Assembly (NCBI GenBank): GCA_033391075.1
Contig: JAWPMV010000001.1
Coordinates: 6,758,001 to 6,822,000, forward strand
Origin: Bacteroidia bacterium
Lineage (GTDB): Bacteria; Bacteroidota; Bacteroidia; J057
Reading direction: 5' to 3'
Length of the DNA stretch: 64,000 nt
Of this stretch, positions 7,829 to 17,097 are shown in pieces. How positions within the stretch are numbered: the first letter of the stretch is position 1; each line of letters opens with the position of its first letter. The translations under genes were made by a program, and so were the position numbers. The notes beneath the pieces are model-generated. The model ran no database searches. It had not been told where the DNA came from and saw only the letters and a program-made list of their open reading frames with translations.

Positions 7829-9634
7829 TTAAATCACCCATTCTTTTTCACCAAAAATTGTAAGGACCTCATTGTCTTTGAGTCTTTGTTCAAGTCCCAG
7901 TGTTTTGGGTACTTCATAGTGGAAGAAGAATTTCATGGTATGAATCTTACTTTCCAGGAAGTTCAAATCATCTCCCTGTGGATTTTGGGTAAGCATGGCT
8001 TCTTTCGCCTTGATCCCCTGAATCAACCATTGCCATGCAACAGAAATGATAGATGCCATTTCCATAAATAAATTCGCATCAGCCAGAAAGCGATCAATTT
8101 CTCCTTTCATCGCAAATCCTACCAGGTGCATGGTTACTCCCTGAAGTCTCTGCATTTCTTCAGCCAATTTATCCGCATAAGGTTTCAAATCATCATGCGT
8201 CTTTGCGGTTTCAATGGTTTGAGTTACCTCAGCCATGAAATACCTCAAAGCTTTGCCCTGCTTCATGGTTACCTTTCTTCCCAACAAATCCATGGACTGA
8301 ATCCCGGTAGTACCTTCATAGATCGGATAAATTCTGATATCACGATAATAATTTTCCGCTGGAAAATCTTCGCAAAATCCTCCCCCTCCAAATACCTGAA
8401 CAGCAGTACTGATAGAAGTTACCCCAAATTCTGAGGGATAGGTTTTTACCATAGGAGTAAGAAGTTCCAATAAGAATTCATATTTCTCTTTTTCCTCTCC
8501 TTCGGTATTATGAGCCAGATCGGCATACTTAGCAGCTTGCATCACCAAACTCAATCCTCCTTCCATAATAGCCTTTTGCAAAAGAAGCATTCTCTTCACA
8601 TCGGGATGCTGAATAATATTTACCTGAGGCTTGGAAAGATCACGCTCCATGATGTATCGACCTTGCGGGCGCTCATTGGCATAATGCAATGAAGCATAAT
8701 AGGCAGCAGATGCTACAGCAGAACCACCAAGTCCAACAGAAATCCTGGCTTCATTCATCATTTGGAACATATAGGAAAGACCGCGATGTTCTTCTCCGAG
8801 CAAATGTCCTACACAATCATCCTTTTCTCCATACATCAAATGAAGAGCCGGGGTTCCTTTTTGCCCAAGTTTGTGATAAACACCGGCAGTTGTTACATCA
8901 TTAGAAACCCAATTACCTTCTCCTTCTTCTCTAAATTTTGGAACAATGAAAAGTGAGATCCCTTTTGTTCCAGCTGGAGCTCCTTCGATTCTTGCCAGGG
9001 TAAAGTGAATCACATTGTCTATATCTGAATAATCGCCGGCAGAGATATAAATCTTTTGTCCTTTTATTTTATAGGTGCCATCTGGCTGAGGATAGGCAAC
9101 TGTCGTAATATCAGAAAGTGAACTTCCGGCTTGTGGTTCGGTCAAAGCCATCGTTCCCTGCCATTTTCCTCCATACATATTAGGAAGGTAGTAGGCTTTC
9201 TGTTCATCTGTACCAAAAGAAACCAAAAGGTTGGCAGCTGCAGAAGTCAAACCGGAAAATAACATGGCGCCATTGTTGGCTGCTGACATAATAAATCCTA
9301 CTGCGGCCAGAAGCATCGCAGGACTTTGCATTCCTCCCAAATCCATAGGCGCACTCATCCCTATCCATCCCCCTTCTGCCATAGCATCCAACATAGGTCG
9401 CACACTGTGATGTACTTTTACTTCACCATCTACCAATTCAGGAGGATTCCGATCCATATCCTCATAATGAGGAAAAAGGTATTTGTCTGATAACTGCTTG
9501 GCAGCATCCAACATCATATCTAAAGACTCAGCATCGAAGTGCTCAAATTTTGGGTAGTCCGTTAGTTCATTGATATTATGCACATCATTCAACATGAAGC
9601 GCAAATTTTTCATACTGACGTATTTTCTGGCCAT
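7829..9634 (-). CDS. Acyl-CoA dehydrogenase, large C-terminally extended type
   Basis: 601 residues, longer than the usual 380-400. FAD-dependent desaturation of acyl-CoA, the first step of beta-oxidation. Seen motifs: MALTEPQAGSSLSDI (FAD/substrate loop), IYISAGDYSDIDN, RISVGLGGSAVASAAYYASL and, near residue 440, YEGTTGIQSMDLLGRKV, which holds the catalytic glutamate in the large FadE/AcdC-type enzymes. The last 150 residues are a helical extension typical of that subgroup. It is divergent from the enoyl-CoA hydratase gene across about 120 bp, so both are probably part of fatty-acid degradation. Confidence 0.9.
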   Translation of the reverse strand: MARKYVSMKNLRFMLNDVHNINELTDYPKFEHFDAESLDMMLDAAKQLSDKYLFPHYEDMDRNPPELVDGEVKVHHSVRPMLDAMAEGGWIGMSAPMDLGGMQSPAMLLAAVGFIMSAANNGAMLFSGLTSAAANLLVSFGTDEQKAYYLPNMYGGKWQGTMALTEPQAGSSLSDITTVAYPQPDGTYKIKGQKIYISAGDYSDIDNVIHFTLARIEGAPAGTKGISLFIVPKFREEGEGNWVSNDVTTAGVYHKLGQKGTPALHLMYGEKDDCVGHLLGEEHRGLSYMFQMMNEARISVGLGGSAVASAAYYASLHYANERPQGRYIMERDLSKPQVNIIQHPDVKRMLLLQKAIMEGGLSLVMQAAKYADLAHNTEGEEKEKYEFLLELLTPMVKTYPSEFGVTSISTAVQVFGGGGFCEDFPAENYYRDIRIYPIYEGTTGIQSMDLLGRKVTMKQGKALRYFMAEVTQTIETAKTHDDLKPYADKLAEEMQRLQGVTMHLVGFAMKGEIDRFLADANLFMEMASIISVAWQWLIQGIKAKEAMLTQNPQGDDLNFLESKIHTMKFFFHYEVPKTLGLEQRLKDNEVLTIFGEKEWVI

Positions 9635-9677
9635 CTATTTTTTGTTTGTTAATTATGTTATAAGAAATGCGTTTTGA

Positions 9678-9685
9678 CAAAGATA
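9678..9685 (-). promoter_or_regulatory. Possible -7 box of acyl-CoA dehydrogenase gene
   Basis: On the minus strand TATCTTTG (TAnnTTTG), 44-51 bp upstream of the ATG at 9634, within an AT-rich divergent promoter region. A TTTG lies further upstream than usual, so the -33 element is uncertain. Confidence 0.35.
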
Positions 9686-9757
9686 GAAAAAATGGAAAAT
9701 ATTATAAAGTCCAAATTTTCCTGTATATTATACCGCTGTAAATCCTAATTGTTTTCT

Positions 9758-10549
9758 ATGTCTACAATAATCAGTGAAGGCCCGCTACTTGTATCCCTGG
9801 AAAATGGAGTAAAGACCATTATCTTCAATCAACCTGAAAAGAGAAACGCAATCAATTCGAAGATGTCAACTCTTTTTAGAGATGCAGTTCTCGCATCCGA
9901 ACATGATGATTCCCGAGTGATCGTCATTACAGGATCCGGAGATCATTTTTGCGCGGGTGCTGATTTAGCTCCCTCTTCTTCAGGGGGTGAATTTGACGTA
10001 AGCCAATTTTTACGAAGCACATATAATCCACTGGTTACTGCAATACGAAATATGGACAAACCTTTTATTGCTAAGGTAAGAGGTAATTGTGTAGGAGCTG
10101 GATTTAGTTTTGCCCTGGCTTGTGATTTGTTATACGCTTCGCCTGATGCAAAGATGAGTCAGATCTTTACGAAGATTGGTTTATCCAGTGATGGCGGCGG
10201 CGGATATTTTCTCCCAGAAAAAATCGGATATCATAAGGCTTTTGAACTAATGGCTCTGCATGAAATAATTACAGCAGAGCAGGCAGAAAAATTAGGGATT
10301 ATAAATAAGGTAGTAGCTGCAGGAGAACTGGATGATTATGTAGATGGTATTGTAGATAGACTCATAAATGGGGCCTATTTAGCTATTCAACGTACAAAAT
10401 CTAATCTCCGCGCCGCTATGAGTCAAGGACTTGAAGCCGCTCTCGAACAAGAAGCTGATAATCAGGGACTTAACTTCAAATCAAAGGACTTTTTTGAAGG
10501 GGTTGCGGCCTTTTTACAGAAAAGAAAAGCCAATTTTAAGGGAGAATAG
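9758..10549 (+). CDS. Enoyl-CoA hydratase/isomerase (crotonase family)
   Basis: 263 residues from the ATG at 9758; the TTG nine bases upstream gives a poorer start. Crotonase-fold enzymes hydrate or isomerise enoyl-CoA. Visible motifs: NQPEKRNAINSKM, HFCAGADL (oxyanion hole), KVRGNCVGAGFSFALACDLL (oxyanion hole, N-terminal helix) and KIGLSSDGGGGYFLPEKIG. The Asp in SSDGGGG sits where PaaG-type isomerases carry their acid, whereas hydratases have Glu, so isomerase activity is possible. It pairs with the divergent acyl-CoA dehydrogenase as a beta-oxidation module. Confidence 0.9.
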   Translation: MSTIISEGPLLVSLENGVKTIIFNQPEKRNAINSKMSTLFRDAVLASEHDDSRVIVITGSGDHFCAGADLAPSSSGGEFDVSQFLRSTYNPLVTAIRNMDKPFIAKVRGNCVGAGFSFALACDLLYASPDAKMSQIFTKIGLSSDGGGGYFLPEKIGYHKAFELMALHEIITAEQAEKLGIINKVVAAGELDDYVDGIVDRLINGAYLAIQRTKSNLRAAMSQGLEAALEQEADNQGLNFKSKDFFEGVAAFLQKRKANFKGE

Positions 10550-10562
10550 GGAATTTCCCTCA

Positions 10563-10716
10563 AAAACAGGCTCTGAGAGTAATTTGAGCCGTATATATAC
10601 CTTTCTTCGTTTTTATCACTCAAATCTCAGGCCCATTTTTATATAAAAAATGGGCCTGAGATTCTTTTATATTTTGGGAACCTGAGCCTATATACAGCTT
10701 GTAAGAATCTCAGGCC
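10563..10716. repeat. Composite inverted copies of the CCTGAGAATC intergenic repeat
   Basis: Two related units in opposite orientation. The first runs from CTCTGAG at 10571 to TCTCAGG at 10625-10631. The second has perfect 10-bp ends, CCTGAGATTC (10655-10664) and GAATCTCAGG (10705-10714). Their junction is a hairpin with an 18-bp perfect stem (10623-10640 with 10646-10663, loop ATATA). The lead-in CTCAAAAACAGGC matches the copy at 25637. It may serve as the terminator of the enoyl-CoA hydratase gene. Confidence 0.75.
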
Positions 10717-10739
10717 GAATAGTGAAAAAATCCTACCCC

Positions 10740-11376
10740 CTCAATTTTCGATGAAAGTCAATAGGCAATGCACTTATCCACAGTAAAAATGATAAGTGTC
10801 ACAAAGGCCTGAAAATCAGCAAATAAAATTCCACACTAAATTCCGGGAAAATGTGAGTAAGCATCAATGATGTTTAAAAGGCTTTTCCACAATTGGCTTA
10901 TTTTTCAACATTTCGGTGGAAAAGTAAAAGTTATCCCGATCGGCGGTGGATTACCAAAATTTTCTACACAGGGATATCAACCGAGCAAGTGTGACTATTT
11001 TTCAATTTTAACTTTATCCACTCATATGTTGATATGTAGATAAGTCTTAAATAATTTTTCTGAAAAATATTTTTTCTCTCATGATTTTATTGCCTTCAAA
11101 TTGAGAACCCTAAAATCAGCATCCTTAATAATGAAGCATTTAGCTTCATCTCATCCACCAGATGGAATACTTTTTATCTTAACTCAATCTTAATTGAAGA
11201 CAAAATTTTACTTAAAGAGGATTTGTGGAAAGAGCTTGTGAAAAAGTGGAAATTCAATGAATCAAGGAAAAATGAAAAAAGTTATCCTACTTATCCACAG
11301 CTATAACTCTTATACTATATTTATTTATAAAAAGAAGAAGATAATAATAGGGAAGTAAGACATTCATAAGAATTTG
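10740..11376. other. Candidate replication origin (oriC), DnaA-box cluster
   Basis: A gene-free, AT-rich stretch with two exact DnaA boxes TTATCCACA (10774-10782 and 11291-11299) and near matches TTTTCCACA (10883-10891), TTATCCACT (11014-11022), and TTATCTACA on the minus strand (11035-11043). TTATCCTAC (11282-11290) abuts the last exact box. An AT-rich run follows at 11044-11090 that could be an unwinding element. A small hairpin (ATGAAGC/GCTTCAT, 11131-11149) is also present. Downstream genes from thiL to the methyltransferase all run away on the plus strand, and parS-like sites lie 7 kb away. Only a search and a GC-skew plot could confirm it. Confidence 0.6.
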
Positions 11377-11384
11377 TACCTTTG
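11377..11384 (+). promoter_or_regulatory. -7 box of thiL
   Basis: TACCTTTG fits the Bacteroidota -7 consensus TAnnTTTG and lies 23-30 bp upstream of the thiL ATG. The -33 element is not clear. Confidence 0.5.
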
Positions 11385-11406
11385 ATGCATCAAGTCTTAA
11401 CATCCT

Positions 11407-12489
11407 ATGTCATCAAACGAATCTGCGCTGACGGATATCTCCAATCTCGGAGAATTCGGTCTGATAAAATACCTCACGCGAAATTCCAAGTTCAAACATC
11501 CCAATGTCCTGAAGGGAATCGGAGATGATGCAGCTGTGATCAAAAATGGGAATGGAATGGCCGAAGTCATTTCTACCGATTTACTGCTCGAAGGAATTCA
11601 TTTCGATTTGGCCTATATGCCACTCAGACATCTGGGCTACAAATCTGTAGTCGTAAACCTCAGTGATATTTTTGCGATGAATGCAATTCCATATGGAGTT
11701 ACAGTTTCTATTGCTGCCAGTAATCGATTTCCTGTTGAAGCCCTGGATGAATTGTATGAAGGGATCAATTTAGCTTGTGAAAAATATGGGGTTCAATTGA
11801 TCGGAGGAGATACTTCCAGTTCCCGACAAGGATTACTTATTTCTATTACGGCAATGGGCCGAGCGAAAGAAGAGGATATTGTTTATCGGAAAGGAGCTCA
11901 AAAGCAGGACCTCATCTGTGTTACTGGAAATTTGGGTGCGGCTTATGCCGGCTTTTTGGTTTTGGATAGGGAGAAAGCTGTTTTTCAAAAATCTCCGGAA
12001 AGTCAACCAGATCTAAGCGATTATGATTATGTCGTCGGTAGGCAATTGAAACCAGAAGCCAGGGGCGACATTATTCAAAAATTAGCATCAAGTGGCTTGA
12101 AGCCAACTTCTATGATGGACATTTCTGATGGTCTTGCTAGTGAATTACATCACATCAACAAGCATAGCGAAATGGGGGTGTCTATTTATGCACATAAGAT
12201 ACCGATTGATTACCAAACCGTTTCTGTGGCTGAAGAGTTCAAAATTAGCCAGACCATGTTTGCCATGAATGGGGGAGAGGACTATGAATTGTTGATGACA
12301 TTGCCTTTGCAGAGTTTTGATAAGCTAAAATCCATTCCGGAAATATCTATCATCGGTCATATCACTGAAGACAAGAATCAGGTGGATATTATCCTGGAAA
12401 ATGGTTCTGTTGCTCCTATCGAAGCCCAAGGCTGGCAACATTTTGATAATGCTGAAAAAATCGATCAAGAACCTACTGATAATCAGTAA
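11407..12489 (+). CDS. thiL: Thiamine-monophosphate kinase
   Basis: 360 residues. ThiL phosphorylates thiamine monophosphate to the active cofactor thiamine diphosphate, using ATP, in the cytoplasm. Family motifs: FGLIKYLTR near the N-terminus, GIGDDAAVI (metal and phosphate binding), STDLLLEGIHFDL, VVNLSDIFAMNA, LIGGDTSSS, MMDISDGLASELHHI and MNGGEDYELLMT. Length is near the family norm. It is the first gene on the plus strand after the candidate origin and is followed 18 bp later by xth, so the two are probably co-transcribed. No thi biosynthesis gene is nearby. Confidence 0.95.
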   Translation: MSSNESALTDISNLGEFGLIKYLTRNSKFKHPNVLKGIGDDAAVIKNGNGMAEVISTDLLLEGIHFDLAYMPLRHLGYKSVVVNLSDIFAMNAIPYGVTVSIAASNRFPVEALDELYEGINLACEKYGVQLIGGDTSSSRQGLLISITAMGRAKEEDIVYRKGAQKQDLICVTGNLGAAYAGFLVLDREKAVFQKSPESQPDLSDYDYVVGRQLKPEARGDIIQKLASSGLKPTSMMDISDGLASELHHINKHSEMGVSIYAHKIPIDYQTVSVAEEFKISQTMFAMNGGEDYELLMTLPLQSFDKLKSIPEISIIGHITEDKNQVDIILENGSVAPIEAQGWQHFDNAEKIDQEPTDNQ

Positions 12490-12507
12490 TTTAATCTGAA
12501 AATTGAG

Positions 12508-13278
12508 ATGGCAAAGAATATCATTTCTTATAATGTAAATGGAATCCGGGCAGCTGCTCGGAAAGGTTTTTTGGATTGGCTCAAAGAAGAGGATCCAGAT
12601 ATTGTTTGTTTGCAAGAAAGTAAGGCTCAACCTGATCAACTGGATGAGGAAGTTCGAAATCCAGAAGGATATCATGCGTATTGGTATTCCGCTGAGAAGA
12701 AAGGCTATAGTGGGGTAGGGATTTTGACCAAAGAAGAACCCAAACATGTCGAATATGGGTGTGGAATTGATGCCTATGATAAAGAAGGCCGAGTGCTTCG
12801 AGCTGATTTTGAAAATTTTTCGGTCATTTCCGCTTATTTCCCTTCTGGTTCCAGTGGATCTCCCCGACAGGCTGTAAAAGAAGCTTTTTTGGAAGATCTG
12901 TTTGTGTATATCTCCGAACTGAAAAAATCTTATCCCAATCTGATCATTTCCGGGGACTATAACATTTGCCATCAGGCGATTGACATTCACGATCCGGTCA
13001 GAAACAAAAAATCATCCGGATTTCTTCCGCATGAAAGAGAATGGGTAACAAAATTTCTCGATTCCGGATTTATCGACTCATTTCGCAAGTTTAATCAGGA
13101 AGGAGACAATTATTCCTGGTGGAGTTTGAGAAGTAGAGCTCGTGATAGCAATAAAGGATGGAGAATCGACTATCATATGGTCTCATCACCTTTGGATGAT
13201 AAAATAATAGGGGCTGACATTCTTCCAGATGTTAAGCACTCGGACCATTGCCCAATCAAAGTAATTCTCGACCTCTAA
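12508..13278 (+). CDS. xth: Exodeoxyribonuclease III / AP endonuclease
   Basis: 256 residues, endonuclease/exonuclease/phosphatase fold. It cuts DNA at abasic sites and trims 3' ends in base-excision repair. Active-site motifs in order: SYNVNGIRAAARKG (Asn), CLQESKAQ (metal-binding Glu), SGDYNICHQAIDIHDP (Asp and Asn of the catalytic centre), RIDYHMVSS, and C-terminal HSDHCPI (catalytic Asp-His pair). Length matches ExoIII/ExoA. It sits directly downstream of thiL and upstream of a 400-bp non-coding gap. Confidence 0.95.
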   Translation: MAKNIISYNVNGIRAAARKGFLDWLKEEDPDIVCLQESKAQPDQLDEEVRNPEGYHAYWYSAEKKGYSGVGILTKEEPKHVEYGCGIDAYDKEGRVLRADFENFSVISAYFPSGSSGSPRQAVKEAFLEDLFVYISELKKSYPNLIISGDYNICHQAIDIHDPVRNKKSSGFLPHEREWVTKFLDSGFIDSFRKFNQEGDNYSWWSLRSRARDSNKGWRIDYHMVSSPLDDKIIGADILPDVKHSDHCPIKVILDL

Positions 13279-13677
13279 AATCTTTCTGATACAGGCTTTC
13301 TTTTCCTCAATAAGAAAACAATACGCCTTTATCGGCTACTTGGCTTGATTTCCTAGCCCCAGTTCAAAAAAAAATCTGAATTACAAATGCACTCCCTTAT
13401 TCCTCGCGAATAAGGGAGTGTTGGCTTGAGACGGTGGGTTTTCTATACATTCCCAAAGATTTTTCCCTTGATTTCGTCGATCAGGACAAAAATAATGGAA
13501 GAGCCGTTTGCTAAAATGCTGACAAGTTCTGAAATTTATATACTACGGATTTCACACAATACTATTTTTAAGGCCAACTTGACTCTTTCTCTCTCGTAAG
13601 GGAATAGTAGCTAGCCTTATATTTTTTGTGTTTAATTTCTTTTGAAATTATCATTGTCCGTTTTAGAGCAACCTACA
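13279..13677. other. Intergenic region with a perfect hairpin
   Basis: It contains a 13-bp perfect hairpin at 13390-13420 (CACTCCCTTATTC, loop CTCGC, GAATAAGGGAGTG), preceded by a run of eight or more A residues. No T-run follows on the plus strand, so it is not a classic terminator, although it could still end the thiL-xth transcript. Nothing else was recognised before the DUF4175 gene. Confidence 0.6.
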
Positions 13678-16600
13678 ATGCTTATGCCCCAGGAAAAAAA
13701 TCTTCTCGACCAGCGCTTGCAGGAATTTCGTTCGCAGTATTACAAAGACAGGATCCTGCGCGGTTCCTTACTACTCGCCTTATTGGTCAGCTCCATGCTG
13801 TTTGTGGCATTATTGAGTGAAGGACTCTTTGGCTTCTCCTCCAGTATCAGAACTACAATTGTTTATGGACTTGGAGGAATTTTTCTTTTGGTCCTGGGAT
13901 GGATGGTCATTTGGCCTTTGACCAAATTATTCAAACTCACCCATACCATTTCCGATTTTCAGATCGCGGATATGGTGAGTCAACATTTCCCAAATATCAA
14001 TGATAAACTGACCAACCTCCTGCAGCTGAAAAATAGTAATCGGGAAGACAATGCGCTGGTGCAGGCGGCCATCAATAAAAAAACAGAAACTATTACGCCG
14101 GTTCCTCTTAAGTCTGCAATTGACTTAAAAAAGAATCGAAAATATGTTGGCTACCTTGGAGTGCCGATGCTTTTGTTCCTATTGACCTTCGTTTTCAATA
14201 GTTCTTTCCTGGGGGAAAGTAGTAAGCGGATGCTCAATTATGACAAAGAATTTTTACCTCCTCCTCCTTTTAATCTTCAACTCAGTGATATCCCGACTTC
14301 TTTGGTTGCAGGTCAGGACTATACTTTCGAAGTAAAAGTTGATGGAGACAGATTGCCTGCTGAATTATTTGTGTTCATTCGAAATGATGCTGAAGAAAAT
14401 TCCGAATTCATCGATTTCAACCTGACGGCAGAAAATGCCGAGACTTTTACTTATACCCTGAGCAATGTAAAAGAAGATTTCTCTTTCAGAATCGGGAATG
14501 AGGCTGTGAGTTCTGAAATCTATCCGGTAGAAGTTTTGAAGAGACCTTCTATCAAAAATTTCAGAGCCATTGTTCAATATCCAGCCTATACAGGTTTGGG
14601 AGTAGAAAAATTGGCAGATAATGTGGGCGACTTCAAAGTGATCAAAGGATCCAGAGTAACCTGGGAACTTTTGCCTCAGGGAGACTTGGCTGAAGCCTGG
14701 TTTGTAGGAAAAGATAAGATTGCTTTCGAAGAAAAAGATAATGAGACATATAAAGTGAGTCAGCGGATGATGAAAGACCTCGAGTATTTCATTTCGCTAA
14801 ATTCAGTAGAAAATATTGCTAACATAGATACCGTTCGCTACAAAGTGAACATTCTGAATGATCGCTATCCTTCTATCTATGTTTTCAAGCCCAATAATGA
14901 TTTCAAAGTTGACCTTGATCCGGTCATGCCTTTGGATCTCGAGATCGCAGACGATTTTGGTTTCAGTAAAATGAAACTCTTCTATCGTTTTGTAAAATCT
15001 GGAGGAACCAGTGAAGTAAGTGCAGAATTCAAAGAATACAATTTGGATATCGATGCCACTACTTTGCTACAGCCTTTGGGCTATCAAATCGATCTGACGA
15101 GTCTGGGTCTGGCCGAAGGGGACGAACTTGAATATTATATTGAAGTTTGGGACAATGATGGAATTTCCGGTGCCAAATCTACGACCAGTGCTACTTATAA
15201 AGTTCTTTATCCAACCCTGGATGCTCGTTATGACGAAGTCAATGAAAGTCAGAACGAAGTCAAGGACGATTTGAAAAATTTGAAGGAAAAAGCAGATGAG
15301 TTGAACCAGGCATACAAAAAAATGCAGGAAAAACTCCTTGAGCAGAAGAAATTATCCTTCGATGATAAAAAAGAAGCACAGAGAATGTTGGAAGAGCATC
15401 AGAAAATGCTCGAAGAACTGAAGGAGACTCAGCAAAAATTTGAAGAGACCATCGATAAAATGGAAGAAAATCAGATGGTGTCCGAAGAAACCCTCGAAAA
15501 ATATGAGGAGTTGAATGAATTTTTGGAAGAGATGGATAATCCAGAGATTGAAGATTTGTTAAAACAGATCGAAGAGCAGATGGAAAACCTCAATCCAGAG
15601 GATATTCGCGAGAAACTAGAGCAGCTTCAGTCGAATGAAGAAGATATCAAGAAGTCTTTGGAGCGCACATTAGAGCTTCTAAAGCAATTGGAGGTACAGG
15701 AGAAGGCAGATGAGATTAGAAACAAATTGGATCAGTTAGAAGCCAAACAAGAGCTCTTAAATGAGAAGTTGGAACAGTCTGACGAAGCAGATGAAATGGA
15801 GAATTTGGCTGAGCGTCAGGAAGATTTAGAGGAGCAAATGGATGGCATCAAGGAAGACATGAAGGAGCTGGAAGATCTCAAAGAAAATACTGAGACTCCG
15901 GATGAAGAGAAAATGGATGAGCTTAACAAGGATGCCGAAGAAGCTCAGGATGAAATGGAGAAAGCGGCAGAGCAAATGAAGGAATCTGCGGAACAGCAAA
16001 AAGACGGTTCCAAAAAAATGAAGAAGCAGTCTCAGCAGATGAAGCAAAATGCTTCTGAATCTCAGAAGAAGGCCAAGCAAAAAATGCAGAAAATGCAGGA
16101 GCAGCTTTCGGAGATGCAGATGAATATGCAGATGCAACAGGATCAGCAGAACCTTGAGAATCTTCGTGAACTATTGGAAAATTTATTGAAACTGTCTTTC
16201 GACCAGGAGGACTTGAGAGATGATGTAAGGGAGTTGAAATACGGAGACCCTTCTCTAAAAGATAAGAGTCAGAACCAAAAGAAATTGCAGGATGATATGG
16301 GATTGGTAAAAGACAGTCTTGAGTCTTTGGCCAATAAGATGTTCCAGATTCAGAAGTTTGTATTGGATGAAAGCAAAAGTATTGAGGACAACATGAAGCG
16401 TTCTCAAACCTTCTTCCGAAACAAGCAGATCCCTATGGTTAACTACCATCAGCAGTCTGCCATGACCAGCATCAATAACCTGGCGAATATGCTATCCGAT
16501 GTCATGAAGCAATTGCAGGAGCAAATGAAAAATGCGCAAATGGGTCAGGGCATGTGTCCGAAACCTGGAGACAAACCCGGCATGCAGCAAATGGGTCAGG

Positions 16601-17097
16601 AGCAAAGAAAGTTGAATCAGCAGATGCAGCAGATGAAACAAAATGGTGGAGAGATGGATGGTGAGAAGCTGAAAGAAATGGCTGCAAGACAGGAGGCAAT
16701 TCGTAAGAAACTAAAGGATGCCCATGACCGTATGAAGAGGGGAGAAGATGGAAAACCGCTGGGAGATATGCAGAAGATCATGCAAGACATGATTCAATCT
16801 GAAACAGAACTACTCAACAAACAGTTAACTAATCAGATGCTGAAGAGACAGCAGGATATCCTGAGTCGTCTGCTTCAGGCTGAGCAGTCTGTGAGAGAGC
16901 GGGAGTTGGATGATAAGAGAGAGTCGAAAACGGCTCAGATCAAAGACAGGAAAAGCCCGGAGGAACTATCTCTGGAAGAGTATAAGAACAAGATCAGACA
17001 GGAATTATTGAAGTCCAATAAATTGGAATATTCTAACGATTTCCTCATTTTGATCGAACAATATTATAAAAAGCTTGAAGGAGCGAATGAGCAGTAG
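13678..17097 (+). CDS. DUF4175-type membrane protein with long coiled coil
   Basis: About 1139 residues from the ATG at 13678; a TTG 36 bp upstream is a less likely start. Two membrane helices near the N-terminus (about 30-55 and 60-85: LLLALLVSSMLFVALLSEGL and YGLGGIFLLVLGWMVIWPL) and a third near 160-180. Residues about 200-520 look like beta-rich extracytoplasmic repeats. From about 520 to 1090 the protein is a Glu/Lys/Gln/Met-rich coiled coil (for example MQKMQEQLSEMQMNMQMQQ). This layout fits the DUF4175 family of Bacteroidota and Proteobacteria, whose role is not established. The stop overlaps the start of the next gene. Confidence 0.8.
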   Translation: MLMPQEKNLLDQRLQEFRSQYYKDRILRGSLLLALLVSSMLFVALLSEGLFGFSSSIRTTIVYGLGGIFLLVLGWMVIWPLTKLFKLTHTISDFQIADMVSQHFPNINDKLTNLLQLKNSNREDNALVQAAINKKTETITPVPLKSAIDLKKNRKYVGYLGVPMLLFLLTFVFNSSFLGESSKRMLNYDKEFLPPPPFNLQLSDIPTSLVAGQDYTFEVKVDGDRLPAELFVFIRNDAEENSEFIDFNLTAENAETFTYTLSNVKEDFSFRIGNEAVSSEIYPVEVLKRPSIKNFRAIVQYPAYTGLGVEKLADNVGDFKVIKGSRVTWELLPQGDLAEAWFVGKDKIAFEEKDNETYKVSQRMMKDLEYFISLNSVENIANIDTVRYKVNILNDRYPSIYVFKPNNDFKVDLDPVMPLDLEIADDFGFSKMKLFYRFVKSGGTSEVSAEFKEYNLDIDATTLLQPLGYQIDLTSLGLAEGDELEYYIEVWDNDGISGAKSTTSATYKVLYPTLDARYDEVNESQNEVKDDLKNLKEKADELNQAYKKMQEKLLEQKKLSFDDKKEAQRMLEEHQKMLEELKETQQKFEETIDKMEENQMVSEETLEKYEELNEFLEEMDNPEIEDLLKQIEEQMENLNPEDIREKLEQLQSNEEDIKKSLERTLELLKQLEVQEKADEIRNKLDQLEAKQELLNEKLEQSDEADEMENLAERQEDLEEQMDGIKEDMKELEDLKENTETPDEEKMDELNKDAEEAQDEMEKAAEQMKESAEQQKDGSKKMKKQSQQMKQNASESQKKAKQKMQKMQEQLSEMQMNMQMQQDQQNLENLRELLENLLKLSFDQEDLRDDVRELKYGDPSLKDKSQNQKKLQDDMGLVKDSLESLANKMFQIQKFVLDESKSIEDNMKRSQTFFRNKQIPMVNYHQQSAMTSINNLANMLSDVMKQLQEQMKNAQMGQGMCPKPGDKPGMQQMGQEQRKLNQQMQQMKQNGGEMDGEKLKEMAARQEAIRKKLKDAHDRMKRGEDGKPLGDMQKIMQDMIQSETELLNKQLTNQMLKRQQDILSRLLQAEQSVRERELDDKRESKTAQIKDRKSPEELSLEEYKNKIRQELLKSNKLEYSNDFLILIEQYYKKLEGANEQ

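Noticed and set aside
13390-13420. Intrinsic terminator of xth
   Set aside because: The stem is perfect, but there is no T-run after it on either strand, so it is listed only as a hairpin.
15826-16137. 103-residue minus-strand reading frame (His/Leu/Phe-rich)
   Set aside because: A shadow of the Gln/Glu/Lys-rich coiled coil of the DUF4175 protein on the other strand.
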